From Solea solea (Eukaryota > Chordata > Actinopteri > Pleuronectiformes > Soleidae), in assembly GCF_958295425.1 (NCBI RefSeq), contig NC_081143.1:186001-250000 (forward strand): a stretch of DNA of 64,000 nt, given 5' to 3'. The notes under the pieces are model-generated. The model was not told the DNA's origin. It saw only the letters and a list, made by a program, of their open reading frames with translations, and made no database searches. The first letter of the stretch is position 1. Every line of letters begins with the position of its first letter. Shown here in pieces: positions 7,938 to 22,156 of the stretch. Position numbers and translations under genes: made by a program.

Positions 7938-10900
7938 GATGTTAACTTCATTTGTGAGGTTTATGTTATGGGACAGCAGAAAAATTAAAAAAATCCGGAA
8001 ACAGCCTTATCTCAGCTGAATGCGCACACAAACAGACACTTGTAGAAAAACACATCCCAACAATGAAACCATTGCAAAATCAAACACTGAGGGTACAGAA
8101 CTAAATATTTTAAGATGTTAACTTCATTTGTGAGGTTTATATTATGGGAAAGTAGAAAAATGAAAAAAATCCGAAAACAGCCTTATCTCAGCTGTATGCG
8201 CACACAAACATACACCAATAGAAAAACACATCCAAACAGTGAAATCATTGCAAAATCAAACACTGAAGGTATATAACTATATCTTATGAGATGTTAACTT
8301 TATTTGTGAGGTTTATGTTATGGGAAAGTAGAAAAATAAAAAAAATCAGAAAACAGCCGTATCCCAGCTGAATGCGCACAAAAACAGACACAAATAGAAA
8401 AACACTTTCAAACAGTGAAATCATTGCAAAATCAAACACTGAAGGTATATAACTATATCTTATAAGATTTTAACTTTATTTGTGAGGTTTATGTTATGGG
8501 ACAGTAGAAAAATTAAAAAAATCAGAAAACAGCTGTATCCCAGCTGAAAAACAGACCCAAATAGAAAAACACATCCAAACAGTGGAATCATTGCAAAATC
8601 AAACACTGAGGGTACATAACTAAATATTGTAAGATGCTAACTTCATGTGTGAGGTTTATGTTATCGGACAGCAGAAAAATTAAAAAAAATCCGAAAACAG
8701 CCTTATCTCAGCTGAATGCGCACACAAACAGACACTTGTAGAAAAACACATCCCAACAGTGAAACCATTGCAAAATCAAACACTGAGGGTACAGAACTAA
8801 ATATTTTAAGATGTTAAGTTCATTTGTGAGGTTTATGTTATGGGACAGCAGAAAAATTAAAAAAATCCGTAAACAGCCTTATCTCAGCTGAATGCGCACA
8901 CAAACAGACACCAATAGAAAAACACATCCAAACAGTGAAATCATTGCAAAATCAAACAGTGAGTGTACAGAACTAAATCTTTTAAGATGTTAACTTCATT
9001 TGTGAGGTTTATGTTATGGGACAGCAGAAAAATTAAAAAAATCCGGAAACAGCCTTATCTCAGCTGAATGCGCACACAAACAGACACCAATAGAAAAACA
9101 CATCCAAACAGTGAAATCTTTGCAAAATTAAACACTGAGGGTAAAGAAGTAAATCTTATAAGATGTTAAGTTCATTTGTTAGGTTTATATTATGGGAAAG
9201 TAGAAAAATGAAAAAAATCCGAAAACAGCCTTATCTCAGCTGTATGCGCACACAAACATACACCAATAGAAAAACACATCCAAACAGTGAAATCATTGCA
9301 AAATCAAACAGTGAGTGTACAGAACTAAATATTTTAAGATGTTAACTTCATTTGTGAGGTTTATGTTATGGGACAGCAAAAAATTAAAAAAATCCGGAAA
9401 CAGCCTTATCTCAGCTGAATGCGCACACAAACAGACACTTGTAGAAAAACACATCCCAACAGTGAAATATTTGCATAATTAAACACTGAGGGTAAAGAAG
9501 TATATCTTAAAAGATGTTAAATTCATTTGTTAGGTTTATATTATGGGAAAGTAGAAAAATGAAAAAAATCCGATAACAGCCTTATCTCAGCTGTATGCGC
9601 ACACAAACAGACACCAATAGAAAAACACATCCAAACAGTGAAATCATTGCAAAATCAAACAGTGAGTGTACAGAACTAAATCTTTTAAGATGTTAACTTC
9701 ATTTGTGAGGTTTATGTTATGGGAAAGTAGAAAAATAAAAAAAATCAGAAAACAGCCGTATCCCAGCTGAATGCGCACAAAAACAGACACAAATAGAAAA
9801 ACACTTTCAAACAGTGAAATCATTGCAAAATCAAACACTGAAGGTATATAACTATATCTTATAAGATTTTAACTTTATTTGTGAGGTTTATGTTATGGGA
9901 CAGTAGAAAAATTAAAAAAATCAGAAAACAGCTGTATCCCAGCTGAAAAACAGACCCAAATAGAAAAACACATCCAAACAGTGGAATCATTGCAAAATCA
10001 AACACTGAGGGTACATAACTAAATATTGTAAGATGCTAACTTCATGTGTGAGGTTTATGTTATCGGACAGCAGAAAAATTAAAAAAAATCCGAAAACAGC
10101 CTTATCTCAGCTGAATGCGCACACAAACAGACACTTGTAGAAAAACACATCCCAACAGTGAAACCATTGCAAAATCAAACACTGAGGGTACAGAACTAAA
10201 TATTTTAAGATGTTAAGTTCATTTGTGAGGTTTATGTTATGGGACAGCAGAAAAATTAAAAAAATCCGTAAACAGCCTTATCTCAGCTGAATGCGCACAC
10301 AAACAGACACCAATAGAAAAACACATCCAAACAGTGAAATCATTGCAAAATCAAACAGTGAGTGTACAGAACTAAATCTTTTAAGATGTTAACTTCATTT
10401 GTGAGGTTTATGTTATGGGACAGCAGAAAAATTAAAAAAATCCGTAAACAGCCTTATCTCAGCTGAATGCGCACACAAACAGACACTTGTAGAAAAACAC
10501 ATCCAAACAGTGAAATCTTTGCAAAATTAAACACTGAGGGTAAAGAAGTATATCTTATAAGATGTTAAGTTCATTTGTTAGGTTTATATTATGGGAAAGT
10601 AGAAAAATGAAAAAAATCCGAAAACAGCCTTATCTCAGCTGTATGCGCACACAAACAGACACCAATAGAAAAACACATCCAAACAGTGAAATCAATGCAA
10701 AATCAAACAGTGAGTGTACAGAACTAAATCTTTTAAGATGTTAACTTCATTTGTGAGGTTTATGTTATGGGACAGCAGAAAAATGAAAAAAATCCGTAAA
10801 CAGCCTTATCTCAGCTGAATGCGCACACAAACAGACACTTGTAGAAAAAAACATCCCAACAGTGAAACCATTGCAAAATCAAACACTGAGGGTAAAGAAG

Positions 10901-11793
10901 TATATCTTATAATATGTTAAGTTCATTTGTTAGGTTTATATTATGGGAAAGTAGAAAAATGAAAAAAATCCGAAAACAGCCTTATCTCAGCTGTATGCGC
11001 ACACAAACAGACACCAATAGAAAAACACATCCAAACAGTGAAATCAATGCAAAATCAAACAGTGAGTGTACAGAACTAAATCTTTTAAGATGTTAAGTTC
11101 ATTTGTGAGGTTTATGTTATGGGACAGCAGAAAAATTAAAAAAATCCGTAAACAGCCTTATCTCAGCTGTATGCGCACACAAACAGACACCAATAGAAAA
11201 ACACATCCAAACAGTGAAATCAATGCAAAATCAAACAGTGAGTGTACAGAACTAAATCTTTTAAGATGTTAACTTCATTTGTGAGGTTTATGTTATGGGA
11301 CAGCAGAAAAATGAAAAAAATCCGTAAACAGCCTTATCTCAGCTGAATGCGCACACAAACAGACACTTGTAGAAAAACACATCCCAACAGTGAAACCATT
11401 GCAAAATCAAACACTGAGGATACAGAACTAAATATTTTAAGATGTTAACTTCATTTGTGAGGTTTATGTTATGGGACAGAAGAAAAATTAAAAAAATCCG
11501 GAAACAGCCTTATCTCAGCTGAATGCGCACACAAACAGACTTCAATAGAATAACACATCCAAACAGTGAAATCATTGCAAAATCAAACACTGAGGGTAAA
11601 GAAGTATATCTTATAAGATGTTAAGTTCATTTGTGAGGTTTATGTTATGGGACAGCAGAAAAATGAAAAAAATCCGGAAACAGCCTTATCTCAGCTGAAT
11701 GCGCACACAAACAGACACCAATAGAAAAACACATCCAAACAGTGAAATCTTTGCAAAATTAAACACTGAGGTTAAAGAAGTATATCTTATAAG

Positions 11794-14700
11794 ATGTTAA
11801 GTTCATTTGTTAGGTTTATATTATGGGAAAGTAGAAAAATGAAAAAAATCCGAAAACAGCCTTATCTCAGCTGTATGCGCACACAAACAGACACCAATAG
11901 AAAAACACATCCAAACAGTGAAATCAATGCAAAATCAAACAGTGAGTGTACAGAACAAAATCTTTTAAGATGTTAACTTCATTTGTGAGGTTTATGTTAT
12001 GGGACAGAAGAAAAATTAAAAAAATCCGGAAACAGCCTTATCTCAGCTGAATGCGCACACAAACAGACACTTGTAGAAAAACACATCCCAACAGTGAAAC
12101 CATTGCAAAATCAAACACTGAGGATACAGAACTAAATATTTTAAGATGTTAACTTCATTTGTGAGGTTTATGTTATGGGACAGAAGAAAAATTAAAAAAA
12201 TCCGGAAACAGCCTTATCTCAGCTGAATGCGCACACAAACAGACTTCAATAGAAAAACACATCCAAACAGTGAAATCATTGCAAAATCAAACACTGAGGG
12301 TAAAGAAGTATATCTTATAAGATGTTAAGTTCATTTGTGAGGTTTATGTTATGGGACAGCAGAAAAATGAAAAAAATCCGTAAACAGCCTTATCTCAGCT
12401 GAATGCGCACACAAACAGACACTTGTAGAAAAACACATCCCAACAGTGAAATCATTGCAAAATCAAACACTGAGGGTACAGAACTAAATCTTTTAAGATG
12501 TTAACTTCATTTGTGAGGTTTATGTTATGGGACAGCAGAAAAATGAAAAAAATCCGGAAACAGCCTTATCTCAGCTGAATGCGCACACAAACAGACACTT
12601 GTAGAAAAACACATCCCAACAGTGAAACCATTGCAAAATCAAACACTGAGGGTACAGAACTAAATATTTTAAGATGTTAACTTCATTTGTGAGGTTTATG
12701 TTATGGGACAGCAGAAAAATTAAAAAAATCCGTAAACAGCCTTATCTCAGCTGAATGCGCACACAAACAGACACCAATAGAAAAACACATCCAAACAGTG
12801 AAATCTTTGCAAAATTAAACACTGAGGTTAAAGAAGTATATCTTAAAAGATGTTAAGTTCATTTGTTAGGTTTATATTATGGGAAAGAAGAAAAATGAAA
12901 AAAATCCGAAAACAGCCTTATCTCAGCTGTATGCGCACACAAACAGACACCAATAGAAAAACACATCCAAACAGTGAAATCAATGCAAAATCAAACAGTG
13001 AGTGTACAGAACAAAATCTTTTAAGATGTTAACTTCATTTGTGAGGTTTATGTTATGGGACAGCAGAAAAATTAAAAAAATCCGTAAACAGCCTTATCTC
13101 AGCTGAATGCGCACACAAACAGACACTTGTAGAAAAACACATCCCAACAGTGAAACCATTGCAAAATCAAACACTGAGGATACAGAACTAAATATTTTAA
13201 GATGTTAACTTCATTTGTGAGGTTTATGTTATGGGACAGAAGAAAAATTAAAAAAATCCGGAAACAGCCTTATCTCAGCTGAATGCGCACACAAACAGAC
13301 TTCAATAGAAAAACACATCCAAACAGTGAAATCATTGCAAAATCAAACACTGAGGGTACAGAACTAAATCTTTTAAGATGTTAACTTCATTTGTGAGGTT
13401 TATGTTATGGGACAGCAGAAAAATGAAAAAAATCCGGAAACAGCCTTATCTCAGCTGAATGCGCACACAAACAGACACCAATAGAAAAACACATCCAAAC
13501 AGTGAAATCTTTGCAAAATTAAACACTGAGGGTAAAGAAGTATATCTTATAAGATGTTAAGTTCATTTGTTAGGTTTATATTATGGGAAAGTAGAAAAAT
13601 GAAAAAAATCCGAAAACAGCCTTATCTCAGCTGTATGCGCACACAAACAGACACCAATAGAAAAACACATCCAAACAGTGAAATCAATGCAAAATCAAAC
13701 AGTGAGTGTACAGAACTAAATCTTTTAAGATGTTAACTTCATTTGTGAGGTTTATGTTATGGGACAGCAGAAAAATTAAAAAAATCCGTAAACAGCCTTA
13801 TCTCAGCTGAATGCGCACACAAACAGACACTTGTAGAAAAAAACATCCCAACAGTGAAACCATTGCAAAATCAAACACTGAGGGTAAAGAAGTATATCTT
13901 ATAAGATGTTAAGTTCATTTGTTAGGTTTATATTATGGGAAAGTAGAAAAATGAAAAAAATCCGAAAACAGCCTTATCTCAGCTGTATGCGCACAAAAAC
14001 AGACACCAATAGAAAAACACATCCAAACAGTGAAATCAATGCAAAATCAAACAGTGAGTGTACAGAACTAAATCTTTTAAGATGTTAACTTCATTTGTGA
14101 GGTTTATGTTATGGGACAGCAGAAAAATTAAAAAAATCCGTAAACAGCCTTATCTCAGCTGAATGCGCACACAAACAGACACCAATTGAAAAACACATCC
14201 AAACAGTGAAATCTTTGCAAAATCAAACACTGAGGGTACAGAACTAAATCTTTTAAGATGTTAACTTCATTTGTGAGGTTTATGTTATGGGACAGCAGAA
14301 AAATTAAAAAAATCCGGAAACAGCCTTATCTCAGCTGAATGCGCACACAAACAGACTTCAATAGAAAAACACATCCAAACAGTGAAATCTTTGCAAAATT
14401 AAACACTGAGGGTAAAGAAGTATATCTTATAAGATGTTAAGTTCATTTGTTAGGTTTATATTATGGGAAAGTAGAAAAATGAAAAAAATCCGGAAACAGC
14501 CTTATCTCAGCTGAATGCGCACACAAACAGACACCAATAGAAAAACACATCCAAACAGTGAAATCTTTGCAAAATTAAACACTGAGGTTAAAGAAGTATA
14601 TCTTATAAGATGTTAAGTTCATTTGTTAGGTTTATATTATGGGAAAGTAGAAAAATGAAAAAAATCCGAAAACAGCCTTATCTCAGCTGTATGCGCACAC

Positions 14701-17700
14701 AAACAGACACCAATAGAAAAACACATCCAAACAGTGAAATCAATGCAAAATCAAACAGTGAGTGTACAGAACAAAATCTTTTAAGATGTTAACTTCATTT
14801 GTGAGGTTTATGTTATGGGACAGAAGAAAAATTAAAAAAATCCGGAAACAGCCTTATCTCAGCTGAATGCGCACACAAACAGACACTTGTAGAAAAACAC
14901 ATCCCAACAGTGAAACCATTGCAAAATCAAACACTGAGGATACAGAACTAAATATTTTAAGATGTTAACTTCATTTGTGAGGTTTATGTTATGGGACAGA
15001 AGAAAAATTAAAAAAATCCGGAAACAGCCTTATCTCAGCTGAATGCGCACACAAACAGACTTCAATAGAAAAACACATCCAAACAGTGAAATCATTGCAA
15101 AATCAAACACTGAGGGTAAAGAAGTATATCTTATAAGATGTTAAGTTCATTTGTGAGGTTTATGTTATGGGACAGCAGAAAAATGAAAAAAATCCGTAAA
15201 CAGCCTTATCTCAGCTGAATGCGCACACAAACAGACACTTGTAGAAAAACACATCCCAACAGTGAAATCATTGCAAAATCAAACACTGAGGGTACAGAAC
15301 TAAATCTTTTAAGATGTTAACTTCATTTGTGAGGTTTATGTTATGGGACAGCAGAAAAATGAAAAAAATCCGGAAACAGCCTTATCTCAGCTGAATGCGC
15401 ACACAAACAGACACTTGTAGAAAAACACATCCCAACAGTGAAACCATTGCAAAATCAAACACTGAGGGTACAGAACTAAATATTTTAAGATGTTAACTTC
15501 ATTTGTGAGGTTTATGTTATGGGACAGCAGAAAAATTAAAAAAATCCGTAAACAGCCTTATCTCAGCTGAATGCGCACACAAACAGACACCAATAGAAAA
15601 ACACATCCAAACAGTGAAATCTTTGCAAAATTAAACACTGAGGTTAAAGAAGTATATCTTAAAAGATGTTAAGTTCATTTGTTAGGTTTATATTATGGGA
15701 AAGAAGAAAAATGAAAAAAATCCGAAAACAGCCTTATCTCAGCTGTATGCGCACACAAACAGACACCAATAGAAAAACACATCCAAACAGTGAAATCAAT
15801 GCAAAATCAAACAGTGAGTGTACAGAACAAAATCTTTTAAGATGTTAACTTCATTTGTGAGGTTTATGTTATGGGACAGCAGAAAAATTAAAAAAATCCG
15901 TAAACAGCCTTATCTCAGCTGAATGCGCACACAAACAGACACTTGTAGAAAAACACATCCCAACAGTGAAACCATTGCAAAATCAAACACTGATGATACA
16001 GAACTAAATATTTTAAGATGTTAACTTCATTTGTGAGGTTTATGTTATGGGACAGAAGAAAAATTAAAAAAATCCGGAAACAGCCTTATCTCAGCTGAAT
16101 GCGCACACAAACAGACTTCAATAGAAAAACACATCCAAACAGTGAAATCATTGCAAAATCAAACACTGAGGGTAAAGAAGTATATCTTATAAGATGTTAA
16201 CTTCATTTGTGAGGTTTATGTTATGGGACAGCAGAAAAATGAAAAAAATCCGGAAACAGCCTTATCTCAGCTGAATGCGCACACAAACAGACACCAATAG
16301 AAAAACACATCCAAACAGTGAAATCTTTGCAAAATTAAACACTGAGGTTAAAGAAGTATATCTTATAAGATGTTAAGTTCATTTGTTAGGTTTATATTAT
16401 GGGAAAGTAGAAAAATGAAAAAAATCCGAAAACAGCCTTATCTCAGCTGTATGCGCACACAAACAGACACCAATAGAAAAACACATCCAAACAGTGAAAT
16501 CAATGCAAAATCAAACAGTGAGTGTACAGAACAAAATCTTTTAAGATGTTAACTTCATTTGTGAGGTTTATGTTATGGGACAGAAGAAAAATTAAAAAAA
16601 TCCGGAAACAGCCTTATCTCAGCTGAATGCGCACACAAACAGACACTTGTAGAAAAACACATCCCAACAGTGAAACCATTGCAAAATCAAACACTGAGGA
16701 TACAGAACTAAATATTTTAAGATGTTAACTTCATTTGTGAGGTTTATGTTATGGGACAGAAGAAAAATTAAAAAAATCCGGAAACAGCCTTATCTCAGCT
16801 GAATGCGCACACAAACAGACTTCAATAGAAAAACACATCCAAACAGTGAAATCATTGCAAAATCAAACACTGAGGGTAAAGAAGTATATCTTATAAGATG
16901 TTAAGTTCATTTGTGAGGTTTATGTTATGGGACAGCAGAAAAATGAAAAAAATCCGTAAACAGCCTTATCTCAGCTGAATGCGCACACAAACAGACACTT
17001 GTAGAAAAACACATCCCAACAGTGAAATCATTGCAAAATCAAACACTGAGGGTACAGAACTAAATCTTTTAAGATGTTAACTTCATTTGTGAGGTTTATG
17101 TTATGGGACAGCAGAAAAATGAAAAAAATCCGGAAACAGCCTTATCTCAGCTGAATGCGCACACAAACAGACACTTGTAGAAAAACACATCCCAACAGTG
17201 AAACCATTGCAAAATCAAACACTGAGGGTACAGAACTAAATATTTTAAGATGTTAACTTCATTTGTGAGGTTTATGTTATGGGACAGCAGAAAAATTAAA
17301 AAAATCCGTAAACAGCCTTATCTCAGCTGAATGCGCACACAAACAGACACCAATAGAAAAACACATCCAAACAGTGAAATCTTTGCAAAATTAAACACTG
17401 AGGTTAAAGAAGTATATCTTAAAAGATGTTAAGTTCATTTGTTAGGTTTATATTATGGGAAAGAAGAAAAATGAAAAAAATCCGAAAACAGCCTTATCTC
17501 AGCTGTATGCGCACACAAACAGACACCAATAGAAAAACACATCCAAACAGTGAAATCAATGCAAAATCAAACAGTGAGTGTACAGAACAAAATCTTTTAA
17601 GATGTTAACTTCATTTGTGAGGTTTATGTTATGGGACAGCAGAAAAATTAAAAAAATCCGTAAACAGCCTTATCTCAGCTGAATGCGCACACAAACAGAC

Positions 17701-20241
17701 ACTTGTAGAAAAACACATCCCAACAGTGAAACCATTGCAAAATCAAACACTGAGGATACAGAACTAAATATTTTAAGATGTTAACTTCATTTGTGAGGTT
17801 TATGTTATGGGACAGAAGAAAAATTAAAAAAATCCGGAAACAGCCTTATCTCAGCTGAATGCGCACACAAACAGACTTCAATAGAAAAACACATCCAAAC
17901 AGTGAAATCATTGCAAAATCAAACACTGAGGGTACAGAACTAAATCTTTTAAGATGTTAACTTCATTTGTGAGGTTTATGTTATGGGACAGCAGAAAAAT
18001 GAAAAAAATCCGGAAACAGCCTTATCTCAGCTGAATGCGCACACAAACAGACACCAATAGAAAAACACATCCAAACAGTGAAATCTTTGCAAAATTAAAC
18101 ACTGAGGGTAAAGAAGTATATCTTATAAGATGTTAAGTTCATTTGTTAGGTTTATATTATGGGAAAGTAGAAAAATGAAAAAAATCCGAAAACAGCCTTA
18201 TCTCAGCTGTATGCGCACACAAACAGACACCAATAGAAAAACACATCCAAACAGTGAAATCAATGCAAAATCAAACAGTGAGTGTACAGAACTAAATCTT
18301 TTAAGATGTTAACTTCATTTGTGAGGTTTATGTTATGGGACAGCAGAAAAATTAAAAAAATCCGTAAACAGCCTTATCTCAGCTGAATGCGCACACAAAC
18401 AGACACCAATAGAAAAACACATCCAAACAGTGAAATCTTTGCAAAATTAAACACTGAGGTTAAAGAAGTATATCTTATAAGATGTTAAGTTCATTTGTTA
18501 GGTTTATATTATGGGAAAGTAGAAAAATGAAAAAAATCCGAAAACAGCCTTATCTCAGCTGTATGCGCACACAAACAGACACCAATAGAAAAACACATCC
18601 AAACAGTGAAATCAATGCAAAATCAAACAGTGAGTGTACAGAACAAAATCTTTTAAGATGTTAACTTCATTTGTGAGGTTTATGTTATGGGACAGAAGAA
18701 AAATTAAAAAAATCCGGAAACAGCCTTATCTCAGCTGAATGCGCACACAAACAGACACTTGTAGAAAAACACATCCCAACAGTGAAACCATTGCAAAATC
18801 AAACACTGAGGATACAGAACTAAATATTTTAAGATGTTAACTTCATTTGTGAGGTTTATGTTATGGGACAGAAGAAAAATTAAAAAAATCCGGAAACAGC
18901 CTTATCTCAGCTGAATGCGCACACAAACAGACTTCAATAGAAAAACACATCCAAACAGTGAAATCATTGCAAAATCAAACACTGAGGGTAAAGAAGTATA
19001 TCTTATAAGATGTTAAGTTCATTTGTGAGGTTTATGTTATGGGACAGCAGAAAAATGAAAAAAATCCGTAAACAGCCTTATCTCAGCTGAATGCGCACAC
19101 AAACAGACACTTGTAGAAAAACACATCCCAACAGTGAAATCATTGCAAAATCAAACACTGAGGGTACAGAACTAAATCTTTTAAGATGTTAACTTCATTT
19201 GTGAGGTTTATGTTATGGGACAGCAGAAAAATGAAAAAAATCCGGAAACAGCCTTATCTCAGCTGAATGCGCACACAAACAGACACTTGTAGAAAAACAC
19301 ATCCCAACAGTGAAACCATTGCAAAATCAAACACTGAGGGTACAGAACTAAATATTTTAAGATGTTAACTTCATTTGTGAGGTTTATGTTATGGGACAGC
19401 AGAAAAATTAAAAAAATCCGTAAACAGCCTTATCTCAGCTGAATGCGCACACAAACAGACACCAATAGAAAAACACATCCAAACAGTGAAATCTTTGCAA
19501 AATTAAACACTGAGGTTAAAGAAGTATATCTTAAAAGATGTTAAGTTCATTTGTTAGGTTTATATTATGGGAAAGAAGAAAAATGAAAAAAATCCGAAAA
19601 CAGCCTTATCTCAGCTGTATGCGCACACAAACAGACACCAATAGAAAAACACATCCAAACAGTGAAATCAATGCAAAATCAAACAGTGAGTGTACAGAAC
19701 AAAATCTTTTAAGATGTTAACTTCATTTGTGAGGTTTATGTTATGGGACAGCAGAAAAATTAAAAAAATCCGTAAACAGCCTTATCTCAGCTGAATGCGC
19801 ACACAAACAGACACTTGTAGAAAAACACATCCCAACAGTGAAACCATTGCAAAATCAAACACTGAGGATACAGAACTAAATATTTTAAGATGTTAACTTC
19901 ATTTGTGAGGTTTATGTTATGGGACAGAAGAAAAATTAAAAAAATCCGGAAACAGCCTTATCTCAGCTGAATGCGCACACAAACAGACTTCAATAGAAAA
20001 ACACATCCAAACAGTGAAATCATTGCAAAATCAAACACTGAGGGTACAGAACTAAATCTTTTAAGATGTTAACTTCATTTGTGAGGTTTATGTTATGGGA
20101 CAGCAGAAAAATGAAACAAATCCGGAAACAGCCTTATCTCAGCTGAATGCGCACACAAACAGACACCAATAGAAAAACACATCCAAACAGTGAAATCTTT
20201 GCAAAATTAAACACTGAGGGTAAAGAAGTATATCTTATAAG
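11794..20241 (+). repeat. Higher-order repeat domain of the 176-bp satellite
   Basis: The same variant monomer (frame starting MLSSFVRFILWESRKMKK and ending EQNLLRC) recurs at 11794, 14610, 16370 and 18482, with spacings of 2816, 1760 and 2112 bp, i.e. 16, 10 and 12 monomers. A second marked monomer (ERRKMKK) always follows 1056 bp later, at 12850, 15666, 17426 and 19538. A rare CCAATTGAAAAAC variant at 14181 recurs at 20517, exactly 36 monomers away. The order is therefore a variable-length HOR of mainly 10 to 16 monomers. Confidence 0.88.
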
Positions 20242-21249
20242 ATGTTAAGTTCATTTGTTAGGTTTATATTATGGGAAAGTAGAAAAATGAAAAAAATCCG
20301 AAAACAGCCTTATCTCAGCTGTATGCGCACAAAAACAGACACCAATAGAAAAACACATCCAAACAGTGAAATCAATGCAAAATCAAACAGTGAGTGTACA
20401 GAACTAAATCTTTTAAGATGTTAACTTCATTTGTGAGGTTTATGTTATGGGACAGCAGAAAAATTAAAAAAATCCGTAAACAGCCTTATCTCAGCTGAAT
20501 GCGCACACAAACAGACACCAATTGAAAAACACATCCAAACAGTGAAATCTTTGCAAAATCAAACACTGAGGGTACAGAACTAAATCTTTTAAGATGTTAA
20601 GTTCATTTGTGAGGTTTATGTTATGGGACAGCAGAAAAATTAAAAAAATCCGGAAACAGCCTTATCTCAGCTGAATGCGCACACAAACAGACTTCAATAG
20701 AAAAACACATCCAAACAGTGAAATCTTTGCAAAATTAAACACTGAGGGTAAGGAAGTATATCTTATAAGATGTTAAGTTCATTTGTTAGGTTTATATTAT
20801 GGGAAAGTAGAAAAATGAAAAAAATCCGGAAACAGCCTTATCTCAGCTGAATGCGCACACAAACAGACACCAATAGAAAAACACATCCCAACAGTGAAAT
20901 CTTTGCAAAATCAAACACTGAGGGTACAGAACTAAATATTTTAAGTTCTTAACTTCATTTGTGAGGTTTATGTTATGGGACAGCAGAAAAATGAAAAAAA
21001 TCCGGAAACAGCCTTATCTCAGCTGAATGCGCACACAAACAGACACCAATAGAAAAACACATCCAAACAGTGAAATCATTGCAAAATCAAACACTGAGAG
21101 TACAGAAGTATATCTTATAAGATGTACATTTCATTTGTTCAGTTAACTGTATGGTTATTTGTCATAATCAAACTTCAAAAAAATATTTCTACACTGTTTT
21201 TTTCAACAAATGTTGCTTTCACAGCACACATTATTGTTGTAATCATATC

Positions 21250-21330
21250 ATTATTATTAATATTATTATTATTATCGCTGTAAATATTATTATTGTTATC
21301 ATCACCAGCATTATATTTATATCATTAATA
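21250..21330 (+). repeat. ATT/ATC-rich microsatellite
   Basis: Imperfect run of ATT, ATC and TTA triplets just inside the non-satellite block. The duplicate is at about 46025-46105. Confidence 0.85.
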
Positions 21331-21654
21331 CATTGACATTATATTAACATAAAAAAACAAAAACTCGCGCACTCATTCTATTGGGAACAATGACATGATG
21401 ATGCTGTAGGGCCACCTTCAGCATTCGCTTCCGATTTTCATTAAGTTTCGATTCCACCTTAAAAAAAATGCACGTTTCGGCCAGTAGGGAGAAGTGCAAA
21501 TTCAGGAATGGTTGCAATAGAATTCAGTCAGCATTCATATTTGAGATGGACTTTCTCCTATAGTCCAAAGTAGATATGGACATATAGGGGATCACTGGAA
21601 AAATAAGGAGCTGTAGCATGCAAAGCAGGTGACATATTTCATGTGAAATCATAT

Positions 21655-21674
21655 TAGGCCACTAGAGGGCAGTG
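21655..21674 (+). promoter_or_regulatory. CTCF-like binding motif
   Basis: GGCCACTAGAGGGCAG matches the vertebrate CTCF core (CCASYAGRKGGCRS) closely. Identical in the duplicate at 46431-46450. Occupancy is unknown. Confidence 0.5.
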
Positions 21675-22115
21675 CAAAGTCACAAATTGTTGCAAAATAA
21701 TTGTCAAAATCTTGACTTTTGAGCTTGATTTTCTCCAAAATTCTCAAACCAGGAAAATTCATCACAAATACCCGATCACGATATGACAATATCAAAATTC
21801 TAAGATCATATCTTGTCTCATGTCATGATATAGCTATAATATTGTCATGCCTTCCTCATCATAGTTCACATTCCATTTGACAGAGATAAAATATGAATCC
21901 ATAACCCATTTTGAGAGGCAGGTTCTCATAAGGTTGGGATGTGTCAACTATTTGGGTTGCCACTAGACTCCCCTGTTTAAATGTAGGAGTTTAGTATTTT
22001 GGGCAACACCATGTTAGTTTTTGAAACCAGAAACAACCATAGTTATAAGAGAAGGGATGGATACTGATAGCTTGTCCACTACAAATCCACCTATAACTGC
22101 AACTTTGCAAACATG

Positions 22116-22156
22116 AAATGCAGAGCTGTCAATCACACACTGACAGCTCTGCATTT
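22116..22156. repeat. Perfect 16-bp inverted repeat (hairpin)
   Basis: AAATGCAGAGCTGTCA (22116-22131), a 9-nt spacer, then its exact reverse complement (22141-22156). A second small inverted repeat (AATGTAAA/TTTACATT) follows immediately. Possibly the remains of a small palindromic transposon. The duplicate is at 46892-46932. Confidence 0.75.

Larger units (their letters stand above)
6882..21120 (+). repeat. 176-bp satellite array 1 (about 81 monomers)
   Basis: Head-to-tail AT-rich monomers, each starting GATGTTAA(C/G)TTCATTTG and containing GGTTTATGTTATGGGACAG, CAGCCTTATCTCAGCTG and CAAACACTGAGGGTA. From 10561 to 21120 the array is exactly 60 x 176 bp with no net indel. From 6882 to 10561 there are about 21 monomers with 17 bp net loss, mostly from two monomers (near 8540 and 9940) lacking part of the TGCGCACA segment. 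Two main types interleave: one has GACAGCAGAAAAAT and GTGAGGTTTATG, the other GAAAGTAGAAAAATG and GTTAGGTTTATA with CAGCTGTATGCG. The repeated 60-codon frames are a consequence of the second type. The last monomer decays into unique sequence at 21121. The 176-bp length and higher-order structure are typical of centromeric or pericentromeric satellites, but that role is inferred. Confidence 0.97.

Noticed and set aside
9163..20424. Many 60-codon plus-strand ORFs of nearly identical sequence
   Set aside because: They are translations of one satellite monomer type, with spacing of whole multiples of 176 bp and no independent coding sign.
6882..21120. CRISPR-like regular spacing of repeats
   Set aside because: The repeats are head-to-tail 176-bp monomers with no unique spacers, in a eukaryotic context.
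6882..21120. CENP-B box within the 176-bp monomer
   Set aside because: No match to the TTCG....A..CGGG core was seen in the monomers inspected.
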